Of a stretch of 64,000 nt of DNA, positions 1-8,453 are shown one piece after another; positions within the stretch are counted from its first letter, which is position 1; every line of letters begins with the position of its first letter. The position numbers were made by a program, and so were the translations under genes. Source of the DNA: an uncultured Modestobacter sp. (GTDB taxonomy: Bacteria > Actinomycetota > Actinomycetes > Mycobacteriales > Geodermatophilaceae); assembly GCF_947486615.1 (NCBI RefSeq), contig NZ_CANKUD010000017.1, positions 28,923 through 92,922 of the forward strand, in the 5' to 3' direction. Below the pieces are notes generated by a model. It did not search any database and had not been told where the DNA came from. It saw only the letters and a program-made list of their open reading frames with translations.

Positions 1-670
1 TTGACTGAGCTCACCACGCCCGTTCCCACGTCTCTGCCACTCCCCCGACCCGCCGCGGGCGCTACGTCCCCCGCCACGCCGGTCGCGGACAGCTCTACGC
101 CAGCCCGCCGATCGCGGTGGCAGCTCCTGGCCTCTGCCGTCGCAGACACACACCGGGCTGCCGTTCCGTTCTGAGCCGGCACCACGCTCGCGAGAGACCA
201 AGGCACTCTTCGGCGACGGGTGCTCGCATCCCGACGACGACCGAGCGCAGTACCGCGGACGTCGGTGACGAGCAGGGGCCGACGGCCATGCCCGGGTTGG
301 TTCTCAGGTCGATCCCATCAAGGGCGTGAGACGGACCGGCGCGGGACCGCCCCGCCGAGCATCTCGGGTGGCGTAACACGTCGAGATCATCCGGGCCGAC
401 GATGCCGCGGGTGAGGTCGTTCCAGTCGGGCCCGAGTACCGGCAGAAGCCCGAGCAGAGAACGTCTACGGACCGGGCGAGGACGCCGACCAGCTGGTCAC
501 GGAGAAGGCGGAGGCAGGCAACCTCCCATCAACGCATGTGCGACGCCGGCCGGGTCACAATCGGCAGCGGGAGGCGTCCACGCTCGGAGCATTGGTCGGC
601 AGCAATCGCCCGTCGACTTTCAGCCAGGCCCCCGACTCCGCTCGTTGCTGGGCGCCGGCAACCCGCTCGG
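1..670. other. Gene-poor left end, possible coding debris
   Basis: No reading frame here looks like a real protein. A frame open from a TTG at base 1 to a stop at 172-174 would give 57 residues rich in Pro, Ala and Thr, which could be the tail or start of something cut by the window edge but has no recognisable domain. Around 377-550 two adjacent plus frames each hold a stretch with protein-like composition (residues EIIRADDAAGEVVPVGPEY in frame 2, then ENVYGPGEDADQLVTEKAE in frame 1), as if one gene had been frameshifted near 455. I could not assign a family. Base composition is less GC-rich than the backbone. Confidence 0.3.
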
Positions 671-871
671 TCAGTCGTTGCGGTCTCCCCGCTCATCCAG
701 ACGATCCCGATCGTGCTCCACCGCGGGCTTGCTCTCGTAGTTCTCCGGAGCCCACGACAGCGGGCTCTTGCGCTTGAGGGTGCCGTTCCTCTTGGTCCAC
801 CACACGGTGTTGCCGATCCACACCGCCAGGATGATCACGATGAGGACGAGACCCACGATCGTCCAAGTCAT
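671..871 (-). CDS. Small single-helix membrane protein downstream of ctaD
   Basis: This 66-residue protein opens with a strongly hydrophobic segment (about residues 3-21, TIVGLVLIVIILAVWIGN) followed by a Lys/Arg-rich stretch and an acidic tail, so it should be a one-helix protein with a cytoplasmic C-terminus by the positive-inside rule. It lies 56 bases downstream of ctaD on the same strand and is probably co-transcribed with it. Small helices of this kind are common accessory subunits or assembly partners of haem-copper oxidases, but I recognise no named family. Its hydrophobic profile and position are what make it credible as a gene. Confidence 0.6.
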   Translation of the reverse strand: MTWTIVGLVLIVIILAVWIGNTVWWTKRNGTLKRKSPLSWAPENYESKPAVEHDRDRLDERGDRND

Positions 872-927
872 GTCTCACGTTCCATTTCTCTCGAAGTGCA
901 CAAGACGCGTGGCCCAGACGCGTGGCG

Positions 928-2688
928 TCAGGTGGGGTCCTTGTCGTCGGGCCCCTGACGCGCGCCGCCGGTGATGCCGGCCTCCTTGGCGTAGGGGGCG
1001 TTGTGCCGACCGGCGTGCGCCTCCATCTGCAGCCGGTCCATCAGGTGCGGGTAGTGCAACTCGAACGCCGGTCGCTCCGAGCGGATCCGCGGGATCTCGA
1101 CGAAGTTGTGCCGCGGCGGCGGGGACGAGGTCGCCCACTCCAGTGAGTTGCCGTGACCCCAGGGGTCGTCGCGCAGCGCCAGCCGGCCGTGCTTCCACGA
1201 CTTCACCACGTTGTAGATGAACGGGATCGTCGAGGCGCCGAGGATGAACGACCCGATCGTCGAGATGGTGTGCATCGTGGTGAAGGAGCCGCCGCCGTCG
1301 GTGGCCAGGTAGTCGGCGTAGCGGCGCGGCATGCCCTCATTGCCCAGCCAGTGCTGGATGAGGAACGTGGCGTGGAAGCCGACGAAGGTCAGCCAGAAGT
1401 GCAGCTTGCCGACCTTCTCGTCCATCATCCGGCCGCACATCTTCGGGAACCAGAAGTAGATGCCGGCGTAGACGGCGAAGACCACCGTGCCGAACACGGT
1501 GTAGTGGAAGTGGGCGACGATGAAGTAGCTGTCGTTGACGTGCCAGTCCAGTGGAGGTGCGGCCAGCAGCACCCCGGTCAGGCCGCCGAGCAGGAAGGTG
1601 ATCAGGAAGCCCATCGAGAACAACATTGGCGTCTCGAATGTCAACTGACCACGCCACATGGTGCCGATCCAGTTGAAGAACTTGATGCCGGTGGGGATGG
1701 CGATGAGATAGCTCAAGAAGCTGAAGAACGGCAGCAGCACCGCACCCGTGGCGAACATGTGGTGCGCCCACACCGCGAGCGACAGCGCCGTGATGGCGAT
1801 GAGTGCGAACACCATGCCCTTGTAGCCGAACAGCGGCTTCCGACTGAACACCGGAATGATCTCGCTGATCATCCCGAAGAACGGCAGGGCGATGATGTAG
1901 ACCTCTGGATGGCCGAAGAACCAGAAGAGATGCTGCCACAGCATCGGCCCACCGTTCTCTGGCGCGAAGACCAGGGCACCCAGGTGCCGGTCGGCCAGCA
2001 GCGCCATCAGCGCGGCGGTCAAGATCGGGAATGCCAGCAGGATCAGGATGCTGGTGACCAGGGAGGCCCAGGTGAACAGGGACATCCGGAACATGGTCAT
2101 GCCCGGGGCCCGCAGGGTGGCGATGGTGGTGATGAAGTTGACCGCTCCGAGGATGGTGCCCAGGCCGCTGACCACCAGGCCGGTGATCCAGAGGTCGCCT
2201 CCTGCGCCCGGGCTGTGCGCACCGGTCGACAGAGGGGTGTAGGCGTACCAGCCGAAGTCGGCCGCCCCACCGGGGGTGAGGAATCCGCTGAGGACGAGAG
2301 CGGCCCCGAAGAAGAACAGCCAGAACGAGAATGCGTTCAGTCGGGGGAAAGCGACATCGGGCGCGCCCAGCTGCAAGGGCATGATCAGGTTCGCGAAGGC
2401 GAAGAACATCGGCGTCGCGAACAGCAGCAGCATCACCGTGCCGTGCATGGTGACCAGCTGGTTGTACTGCTCGGGTGAGAGGAACTGCAGCTCCGGCCGG
2501 GCCAGCTCAGCTCGCATCAGCAAGGCCATGAACCCACCGATCATGAAGATCGTGAAGGACGTGACCATGTACATCAGGCCGATGGTCTTGTGATCGGTGG
2601 TGCGCAGCAGACCGAGCAGCCGCGACCCCTTCTCGGCCTCGTGGGCCGGACTGGGCCGGCTCACGATCGGCGCCGGAGCGATGGTCAT
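928..2688 (-). CDS. ctaD: Cytochrome c oxidase subunit I (haem-copper oxidase, A type)
   Basis: The 586-residue product is a full-length subunit I with about twelve membrane helices; it reduces oxygen to water and pumps protons. Seen directly: the His82 ligand of low-spin haem a in MHGTVM, the helix VI motif GHPEVYI with CuB ligand His260, Glu262 and the cross-linking Tyr264, the CuB pair His309-His310 in WAHHMF, and His393/His395 in AHFHYT for the two haems. Glu in helix VI marks the A1 subgroup. No subunit II or III gene is in the window, so this is either an orphan copy or it borrows subunits encoded elsewhere. The start ATG (2686-2688) has GGAGA upstream and overlaps the stop of the broken upstream gene as ATGA, which suggests translational coupling. 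Confidence 0.95.
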   Translation of the reverse strand: MTIAPAPIVSRPSPAHEAEKGSRLLGLLRTTDHKTIGLMYMVTSFTIFMIGGFMALLMRAELARPELQFLSPEQYNQLVTMHGTVMLLLFATPMFFAFANLIMPLQLGAPDVAFPRLNAFSFWLFFFGAALVLSGFLTPGGAADFGWYAYTPLSTGAHSPGAGGDLWITGLVVSGLGTILGAVNFITTIATLRAPGMTMFRMSLFTWASLVTSILILLAFPILTAALMALLADRHLGALVFAPENGGPMLWQHLFWFFGHPEVYIIALPFFGMISEIIPVFSRKPLFGYKGMVFALIAITALSLAVWAHHMFATGAVLLPFFSFLSYLIAIPTGIKFFNWIGTMWRGQLTFETPMLFSMGFLITFLLGGLTGVLLAAPPLDWHVNDSYFIVAHFHYTVFGTVVFAVYAGIYFWFPKMCGRMMDEKVGKLHFWLTFVGFHATFLIQHWLGNEGMPRRYADYLATDGGGSFTTMHTISTIGSFILGASTIPFIYNVVKSWKHGRLALRDDPWGHGNSLEWATSSPPPRHNFVEIPRIRSERPAFELHYPHLMDRLQMEAHAGRHNAPYAKEAGITGGARQGPDDKDPT

Positions 2689-3266
2689 GCGGTCTCCTCA
2701 TGATGAGCCTGAGATGCGAGACGACGGCGCCACGTTCTGGACGCACCAGCTGTTCGGGACCGGTAACGATGCCCAGGTCCACGCACCAGCTGAACTTGTT
2801 CGAACTGTAGCGATCGCGCGCTGGTCAGCAACCGGGACCGGCCCCGCGGTCTGCCGCCGGCCAAGGCCGTGAACACGGCAGGAGCAGCCGACCCGTCCTT
2901 GCCGCGGACGACATAGGACAGGTGCCCGTGCGTGTGCCCGGGGGTGGCCAACGGGGTCACGGCGAGCCCGCCGACGGTCAACCCATCACCATCGCCGACC
3001 TTCGCGTCGCCGACGTCGATGTCCTCTCCCACCGGCACCGCGTACCGCGCTCCGACCGCCGCCGCCAGCGCAGCGCCGCCGGTGACGTAGTCGTTGTGCC
3101 GGTGGGTCTCCAGCACCAGGTCGAGCCGGAGGCGCTTGCCGGCCAGCAGAGCCTGCACCCGGTCGATGTCCCGCTGTGGATCCACGACGAGCGCCGCCGA
3201 CCCGTCATGGACGACGTAGCTGCTGTCGTCCAGCTCGTCGGTGGGGATGACCTCGATCTGCACCAT
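2685..3266 (-). pseudogene. C-terminally degenerate persulfide-dioxygenase-like MBL-fold protein
   Basis: The ATG at 3264-3266 follows a clear GGAGG, giving 193 residues. Residues 1-130 or so match the metallo-beta-lactamase fold of ETHE1/Blh-type persulfide dioxygenases: NPQR-type strand (VVDPQRDIDR), ETHRHNDYVTGG, and PGHTHGH. Family members then read GGS-L-GxxGRTDLL and supply further metal ligands (an Asp and a His). Here the sequence after SAAPAVFT becomes low-complexity, Arg-rich and unrelated, so the last metal ligands are missing and catalysis is unlikely. The reading frame nevertheless stays open to a TGA that overlaps the ctaD start by ATGA. Transcription of ctaD probably passes through it. 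Confidence 0.7.
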
Positions 3267-3289
3267 GCTGGACCTCCGGGGCTTGCAGA

Positions 3290-3299
3290 TGTCCGGACA
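3290..3299. promoter_or_regulatory. Palindrome TGTCCGGACA, candidate operator
   Basis: A perfect 10-base palindrome lies 24-33 bases upstream of the MBL-like start codon and about 120 bases before the divergent GntR gene. Divergently placed GntR regulators usually bind a short inverted repeat in the shared promoter region. This is positional inference only. Confidence 0.35.
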
Positions 3300-3416
3300 A
3301 CTCCTGTAGAGATGACCGTACACCTTCAGGACTCGCACGCAAACCCGCTCCAGAAGCGCGAGGCGTGGAGCCCCTGACGCGAACGGACGACCTGATGTCA
3401 CCGGACGAGGAGTGTC

Positions 3417-4229
3417 ATGACCATGGGCCCCACATCGGGCGAACCCGGCTCAGGGCGCCTGGTCCGCAGGGCGGGCACGCCGCTGTGGCGTCAGCTCGGG
3501 ACCGATCTGCGCGCCCGACTGGACCGAGGCGACTTCTCCGGCGGCTTCCCCGGAGAACTGGAACTGGTCGAGCAGTACGGCGTCAGCCGGCACACCGTGC
3601 GCGAGGCGCTCCGCCAGCTCCGGGCTGAGGGGCTCCTGGACGTTTCACGAGGCCGGCGCGCACGCCTGGCCACGCCTGACACGGTGATCGAGCAACCGAC
3701 GGGGATCGTCTACTCGCTCTTCACGTCTGTCGAGGACAACGGACTGGAGCAGCTGTCCGTGGTGCGTGTCCTCGACATCCGGGCCGATGGGGTCGTCGCA
3801 CCCCGACTTGGCCTGGAGGAGTCCACCCCACTGCTGTACCTGGAACGACTGCGTCTGGCCGGCGGATCACCGCTGGCGCTCGACCGGGTCTGGATGCCGG
3901 CGTCGGTGGGCGAGCCCCTGCTGGAGGCCGACTTCAGCCGCACCAGCCTGTACGACCAGCTCTTGGCCGCCACGGGTATCCCCATCACCGCCGGCGAGGA
4001 GACGGTGCGGGCAGTCATCCCCACCCCGGCCGAGCACCGAACACTGCATCTGCAGGCGCCGTCGGCTGCCTTCGCCGTCGAACGGGTCGGCATCAGTCAC
4101 GGCGTCCCGATCGAGTGGCGACACACCCTGATCCGCGCCGACCGCTTCGCGCTCACGAGCGCACTCACCTCTGCGCCGGGGACGCACGAGAGGCCCGGCG
4201 GCCTGATGTTGATCCCCACGTACAGCTGA
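3417..4229 (+). CDS. GntR family transcriptional regulator (HutC subfamily, UTRA domain)
   Basis: The 270-residue protein has an N-terminal winged helix (about residues 20-85; recognition segment YGVSRHTVREALRQLRAEGL) and a C-terminal UTRA effector-binding domain (about 100-255) with the family features LGLEESTPLLYLERLRL and late FAVERVG. The ATG follows GAGGAG. It is divergent from the MBL-like/ctaD genes and followed after 25 bases by a rhodanese, so it probably controls this sulfur-handling cluster in response to a small sulfur compound or organic acid; the ligand cannot be read from sequence. Confidence 0.88.
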   Translation: MTMGPTSGEPGSGRLVRRAGTPLWRQLGTDLRARLDRGDFSGGFPGELELVEQYGVSRHTVREALRQLRAEGLLDVSRGRRARLATPDTVIEQPTGIVYSLFTSVEDNGLEQLSVVRVLDIRADGVVAPRLGLEESTPLLYLERLRLAGGSPLALDRVWMPASVGEPLLEADFSRTSLYDQLLAATGIPITAGEETVRAVIPTPAEHRTLHLQAPSAAFAVERVGISHGVPIEWRHTLIRADRFALTSALTSAPGTHERPGGLMLIPTYS

Positions 4230-4254
4230 CTCGCGCCCTGGAAGGAGACCGGAC

Positions 4255-4602
4255 ATGCCGAACCATCGCGACAGACTCCCCGACGTCGACGCACAGCAGG
4301 CGTCAGCGATGCTCGAGCGCGGCGAGGCGCTACTCCTCGACGTCCGCGAGCCGCAGGAGTGGGCCACCGGCCACGCCCCTCGAGCCCAGCACCTCCCGCT
4401 GAGCAACCTTCGCCCGGAGTCACTCCCCACCGACCGGCCGATCATCGCCGTCTGCCGCTCCGGCAATCGCTCGGGGAAGGCCGCCGACCTGCTCGCCGCG
4501 GCCGGCGTGCCCGTGCACAACCTCACCGGCGGCATGAAGCGGTGGGCCGAGAGCGGCCTCCCCGTGGTCACCGACAGCGGGCAACCGGGCACGGTCGCGT
4601 GA
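4255..4602 (+). CDS. Single-domain rhodanese (sulfurtransferase)
   Basis: The 115-residue product is one rhodanese module: LLLDVREPQEWATGH for the structural strand, then the six-residue active-site loop CRSGNRS with catalytic Cys67, and the closing NLTGGMKRW motif. Cytosolic, it would carry sulfane sulfur as a Cys persulfide. It shares four bases (GTGA) with the downstream TauE/SafE exporter, so the two are translationally coupled. Together with the broken persulfide dioxygenase and SseA-type enzyme nearby it suggests a sulfide/thiosulfate detoxification role. Confidence 0.9.
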   Translation: MPNHRDRLPDVDAQQASAMLERGEALLLDVREPQEWATGHAPRAQHLPLSNLRPESLPTDRPIIAVCRSGNRSGKAADLLAAAGVPVHNLTGGMKRWAESGLPVVTDSGQPGTVA

Positions 4603-5474
4603 TCACAGCCGCCGCGGCCGGGCTCGGCCTGCTGATCGGACTGAGCCTGGGCGCTCTCGGCGGCGGCGGTTCGGTGCTGACCGTGCCCGCGCTCGTCTAC
4701 GTCATCGGCCAGGACGCACAGGCGGCCACGGCGAGCAGCCTCTTCATCGTCGGCATCGCCGCCGCCGCCGGGGCGCTGGGACACCCCCGCAGCGGGCATG
4801 TGCGGTGGGGCATCGGCCTGGCCTTCGGTGTTGTCGGGATTGCAGCGAGTCTTGCCGGCACCGCGGGCAACCGCCTCGTCGACCCCAACGTGCTGCTGCT
4901 CTCCTTCGCCGTTGTCGTGCTCATCGCGGCGGCTGGGATGCTGGCCCAGATCCGACGATCCACGGACGACTCCGCTGCCGAGCGGAGGCTCGTGCACTCA
5001 GGTGGGACCGCGGCCGGAACGTCACCCGCGCCTCGGCGTGAGCCGCCGCGAGCGACATCCGACAGCGGAGTCGGCGGCACCGACCGCCGGTTGACCGCTG
5101 CGCGTGCCGGGAAGGTCGTGGCCGCTGGTCTCCTGGTCGGCTTCATGACCGGGTTCTTCGGCGTCGGCGGCGGTTTCGTCGTCGTGCCGGCCCTGGTCCT
5201 CGCCCTCCGGATGCCCATGCAACAGGCCGTCGCCACCTCGCTGCTGGTCATCGCGCTCAACTCGACGAGCTCGCTGCTTGCCCGGGCCGGCTCCGCGCAC
5301 TTCGACTGGTCCGTCATCGTGCCGTTCACGCTCGCAGCGGTCGCTGGTTCGCTGGCTGGGAAGAAGGTCGCCGACCGCTTCTCCGGTATGGCCCTCACGC
5401 GCGCCTTCGCCGTACTGCTGATCGCGGTTGCCGTCTACACCGCGACCTCGAGCATCATCGGGCTGGCCAGCTGA
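4599..5474 (+). CDS. TauE/SafE family sulfite/anion exporter
   Basis: The GTG at 4599 overlaps the rhodanese stop, and an earlier in-frame start would lie inside the rhodanese gene in another frame, so the GTG is preferred. The 291-residue protein has two repeated halves of four helices each, the TauE/SafE layout, with the paired signatures LGALGGGGSVLTVPALVY near the N-terminus and GFFGVGGGFVVVPALVLAL in the second half. The halves are separated by a charged, Ser/Arg-rich cytoplasmic loop of about 55 residues. Members export sulfite or organosulfonates, which fits the rhodanese partner. Confidence 0.88.
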   Translation: MITAAAAGLGLLIGLSLGALGGGGSVLTVPALVYVIGQDAQAATASSLFIVGIAAAAGALGHPRSGHVRWGIGLAFGVVGIAASLAGTAGNRLVDPNVLLLSFAVVVLIAAAGMLAQIRRSTDDSAAERRLVHSGGTAAGTSPAPRREPPRATSDSGVGGTDRRLTAARAGKVVAAGLLVGFMTGFFGVGGGFVVVPALVLALRMPMQQAVATSLLVIALNSTSSLLARAGSAHFDWSVIVPFTLAAVAGSLAGKKVADRFSGMALTRAFAVLLIAVAVYTATSSIIGLAS

Positions 5475-5501
5475 CCGTCTGCGCGACCGGCCGCTGCATT
5501 G

Positions 5502-6377
5502 TCAGCCGGTGAATCCCGCTGGCAGCGTCCCGGGCTCGGGACCGAGCTGGATGGGCATGCGCATCATGCTCCCCCACTCGGTCCACGAGCCGTCGTAGTT
5601 GCGCACCGGTCGGTGGCCGAGCAGTTCATGCAGCACGAACCAGGTGTGGGCGCTGCGCTCACCGATCCGGCAGTAGGTGACGACCTCGGTGTCGGGGCGC
5701 AGGCCGGCGGCGGCATAGATGTGACGCAGTTCCTCCACCGGCTTGATGCGCCCGCGCTGGTCGATCACGGTGTCCCAGGGGACACTGCGCGCACCGGGGA
5801 TGTGCCCGGCCCGGTGCGCGACTTCGCCGGAGAACTCCGGCTCGGTCAGCCAGTCACCGACGTACTCCTCAGGGGAGCGAACATCGAGCAGTAGGCCGGT
5901 GCGTGCCGCCTGCACCGCGTCGGTCCGCTCGGCTCGCCGTTCCTCCCGGAAGCTTGGAGACGGTACGGACACGTTGTCGGGCGTACCCGGCACGAGCTGG
6001 GTCAGCGGCAGCTTCTCGGCGAGCCAGGCCTGTCGTCCGCCGTCGAGCAACCGCACGTCGGGCAGGCCGTAGCTGGTGAACAACCAGTAGCCGTAGGCGG
6101 CCAGCCAGTTGTGGAGGTCGCCGTAGAAGATGACCGTGCTGCTAGGCGTGATGCCGAGGCGCTGCCAGAGCCCGACCATCGCCTCCGGGGTGGGCGCGTC
6201 ACGGTGCACCGCATCTTGCAGGTCCCCCGCCAAGTGCACCGAACGGGCTCCGGGCAGGTGCCCCAGGTGGTAGAGACCGGGCCGGTCGTCGACCTCGATC
6301 AGCACCTGGTCCGGCTGGTCCAGGCGGCGCGCGACCCACTCAGGGCTCACCAGCGGGCTCGTGTCCTCAGCGCTCAC
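5502..6377 (-). CDS. sseA: Two-domain thiosulfate/3-mercaptopyruvate sulfurtransferase
   Basis: The 291-residue protein has two rhodanese domains: an inactive N-terminal one (about 8-125, with GHLPGARSVHL) and a catalytic C-terminal one (about 155-285). The active-site loop is CRIGERS with Cys236, the form typical of thiosulfate sulfurtransferases, followed by NYDGSWTEWGS. It transfers sulfane sulfur from thiosulfate or mercaptopyruvate to an acceptor. The start is a GTG overlapping the upstream 125-residue gene by GTGA. It is convergent with the TauE/SafE gene. Confidence 0.9.
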   Translation of the reverse strand: MSAEDTSPLVSPEWVARRLDQPDQVLIEVDDRPGLYHLGHLPGARSVHLAGDLQDAVHRDAPTPEAMVGLWQRLGITPSSTVIFYGDLHNWLAAYGYWLFTSYGLPDVRLLDGGRQAWLAEKLPLTQLVPGTPDNVSVPSPSFREERRAERTDAVQAARTGLLLDVRSPEEYVGDWLTEPEFSGEVAHRAGHIPGARSVPWDTVIDQRGRIKPVEELRHIYAAAGLRPDTEVVTYCRIGERSAHTWFVLHELLGHRPVRNYDGSWTEWGSMMRMPIQLGPEPGTLPAGFTG

Positions 6378-6751
6378 GGGCCCACGCCTCGCAGGTACTC
6401 CTCCACCAGCCGGTGCCCTTCGGCGGTGAGCACCACGCGCTCATCCCCGCGGCGCAGCGGTGCCCGGGTGCCGACGAAGAAGCCACCGAGCCCGCGCGCG
6501 TCATAGCCCAGCGCGCGGCCCAGCGGAGCGAACTGCGCCGCGGGGAGGCCGTGACGGCCGTGCTCGTAGACGTCCACGAGCAGCCGGTAGTAGCGGTCGG
6601 GCCGCGTACGCGCTGGTGGGGGCACCTCCCCGCCGACCCGGCCCAGTGCGACCTCGACACGGTCCAATCCCTCACGCAGTCGGACGATCTCCGCCCGTGC
6701 GACACCGACGGCGTCGTTGTCCCCGCCTACAGACCGGCCGTGGGCCATCAA
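6374..6751 (-). CDS. Hypothetical protein coupled to the sulfurtransferase
   Basis: This 125-residue protein shares four bases with the sulfurtransferase start, so it is a genuine co-expressed gene. It begins with a short helix that could be a coiled coil (about residues 18-38, AEIVRLREGLDRVEVALGRV) and then a compact alpha/beta region with GLGGFFVGT and a C-terminal LTAEGHRLVEEYL typical of winged-helix folds. I do not recognise a family. A small DNA-binding role is possible but unproven; two adjacent Met codons leave the first residue uncertain. Confidence 0.6.
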   Translation of the reverse strand: MMAHGRSVGGDNDAVGVARAEIVRLREGLDRVEVALGRVGGEVPPPARTRPDRYYRLLVDVYEHGRHGLPAAQFAPLGRALGYDARGLGGFFVGTRAPLRRGDERVVLTAEGHRLVEEYLRGVGP

Positions 6752-6882
6752 CTTGCTCTCCGTTCAGCAACTCGCTCGCATGTGTGGAACCCGGGCTCGC
6801 GGGTAGGGCGTTGCTCGTCCCTCCGAGCCCTGGACACGGACTCCATACCGATTCCCGGTCGGTGTGAACCCACGGAGCGCAC

Positions 6883-7440
6883 ATGTCCACACGGATTAAC
6901 GACGCCACCACACCCAGCCGCCGGCAGGTCCGCGGCATCGGGCTACCCGGCACGATCCTGGGCCTCGGGCTGGGAGGTTTTGTCGACGGCATCCTGCTGC
7001 ACCAGATCCTGCAGTGGCACCACATGCTGACTAGCACCGACACCGACAACATCGGGCTGGACTACTACCCCGCCGACACGGTGCACGGCTTGGAGATCAA
7101 CACCCTCTGGGACGGGTTCTTCCACACCTTCACCTGGCTGAGCGTGCTCATCGGGCTCGGCATGCTCCACTCCCGGGTCACCCACTCTCGCGGCCGAGTC
7201 TGGGCCTCCCGGGTGCTGTGGGGCTGGATCCTGGTCGGGTGGGGGGTGTTCAACCTGGTCGAGGGCATCATCGACCACCACATCCTCGGCATACACCACG
7301 TCCGCAGCGGTGAGTACCAGACCTGGTGGGACATCGGCTTTCTCCTCCTCGGCGCGCTGCTCGTCCTCGGCGGCTGGCTGCTGCAGCACAGCGGCAAGCC
7401 GATCGATCTGAGCGCAGACGCTGACCATCCGGCGCGATGA
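6883..7440 (+). CDS. DUF2243 family membrane protein
   Basis: The 185-residue product matches the DUF2243 pattern: a first helix running into GFVDGILLHQILQWHHM, a middle helix pair, and FNLVEGIIDHHILGIHHVR. The many conserved His residues at helix ends suggest metal or haem binding, but the family has no established function. It has four predicted membrane segments. The last four bases overlap the start of the CtaG-like gene (ATGA). In actinobacteria this family often sits with oxidase assembly genes, as here. Confidence 0.88.
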   Translation: MSTRINDATTPSRRQVRGIGLPGTILGLGLGGFVDGILLHQILQWHHMLTSTDTDNIGLDYYPADTVHGLEINTLWDGFFHTFTWLSVLIGLGMLHSRVTHSRGRVWASRVLWGWILVGWGVFNLVEGIIDHHILGIHHVRSGEYQTWWDIGFLLLGALLVLGGWLLQHSGKPIDLSADADHPAR

Positions 7441-8264
7441 CCACCGCCCACGAGATGCACCAGCACGGCGCCGTCGGAGTCTGGGAGGCGTTCCTGCCGG
7501 TGGCCGCGTTCGCCGCCACGGCCACCGTGTACCTGGTGTGGGCCGGACGGCAGCGCCGGGAGCCCCGCGGCTGGAGCTCGTGGCGGACCGGGTCCTTTCT
7601 CACCGGCCTGGCGCTGCTGGTGCTGGCGCTTGTCCCGCAGCTGTCGCCGTTCCCGGCCGGCACCTTCCACGGCCACATGTACCAGCACCTGCTCATCGGC
7701 ATGTACGCCCCGATCGCGCTCGTGCTCGGCGCCCCTGTCACGTTGCTGCTGCGCTCGGTCCGCTCGTCCACCGGCCGGGCAATAGGGCGGCTGTTGCGCT
7801 CTCGGCCGGCGCACCTGATCGCCAACCCGATCACGGCGCTGGCGCTGAACCTCGGCGGCCTGGCGGTCCTGTACTTCACCCCGCTCTACGACGCCACCGC
7901 CGCAAGTCCGGTCCTCCACCACCTGGTGCACCTGCACTTCCTGGCCGCGGGCTACCTGTTCGCCTGGGTCATCGCCGGCCCCGATCCCGCACCGCACCGC
8001 CCGTCGGTGCCCACTCGGCTCGTGGTTCTCGGAGTGGCGATCCTCGGCCATGCAGTGCTGTCCCAGCTGCTCTACGCCGGCGCCCTCGTACGGGTCTCCG
8101 TGCCGGCGGGCGAGCTGCGCGCCGGAGGGGATCTCATGTACTTCGGCGGCGACATCGCAGAGCTGCTCCTCGCCTTGGCGCTTGTCAGCACGTGGCGCCC
8201 GCGGCGAACAACATCGCCCGGCGCGACTCGGCCCGCGCGATCCGCTCTCTCACAACCAGCCTGA
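7437..8264 (+). CDS. ctaG: CtaG-type cytochrome c oxidase assembly protein (caa3_CtaG)
   Basis: The 275-residue protein has about seven membrane helices and the CtaG hallmarks: HMYQHLLIGMYAPIALVLGAP, a His-rich helix LHHLVHLHFLAAGYLFAW, and GGDIAELLLALAL near the end. This Bacillus-type CtaG family (unrelated to Cox11) helps assemble the copper centre of haem-copper oxidases. It is translationally coupled to DUF2243 and shares the island with an otherwise lone ctaD, supporting a joint role. The C-terminal 20 residues are Arg/Ser-rich and probably cytoplasmic. Confidence 0.9.
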   Translation: MTTAHEMHQHGAVGVWEAFLPVAAFAATATVYLVWAGRQRREPRGWSSWRTGSFLTGLALLVLALVPQLSPFPAGTFHGHMYQHLLIGMYAPIALVLGAPVTLLLRSVRSSTGRAIGRLLRSRPAHLIANPITALALNLGGLAVLYFTPLYDATAASPVLHHLVHLHFLAAGYLFAWVIAGPDPAPHRPSVPTRLVVLGVAILGHAVLSQLLYAGALVRVSVPAGELRAGGDLMYFGGDIAELLLALALVSTWRPRRTTSPGATRPARSALSQPA

Positions 8265-8294
8265 TCCCACCCGACAACCGACGACAGGAGCAGC

Positions 8295-8453
8295 ATGACG
8301 AACCACCAGGAAGAACCGCGACCGGAAGACCGCGCCTCCGACGGCCCGCGCCTCAAAGGCAAGCGCGCTCTCCTCGTCGTCGCGTCCGCGGTATTGGGCG
8401 CAGCCGTCGTGGTCGCCTTGGTCTGGATCATCCTGTACAACGCAGCCAGTTGA
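8295..8453 (+). CDS. 52-residue single-helix membrane protein
   Basis: An ATG preceded by ACAGGAGCAGC opens a 52-residue frame with a polar N-terminus (about residues 1-24), a Lys-Arg pair and one hydrophobic helix (about 25-48, ALLVVASAVLGAAVVVALVW) ending in two polar residues. It lies 30 bases after ctaG on the same strand. The good ribosome site, clean topology and position argue it is real. It resembles the tiny helix encoded beside ctaD at the other end of the cluster in layout only. Confidence 0.65.
   Translation: MTNHQEEPRPEDRASDGPRLKGKRALLVVASAVLGAAVVVALVWIILYNAAS

Noticed and set aside
1153..2478. 441-codon open frame on the plus strand
   Set aside because: It lies opposite ctaD, whose product has all haem and copper ligands; the plus product is Gln/Arg/Glu-rich without any domain.
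4359..4598. Upstream extension of the TauE/SafE frame
   Set aside because: It overlaps the rhodanese in another frame and lacks similarity; the GTG at 4599 fits the four-base overlap.
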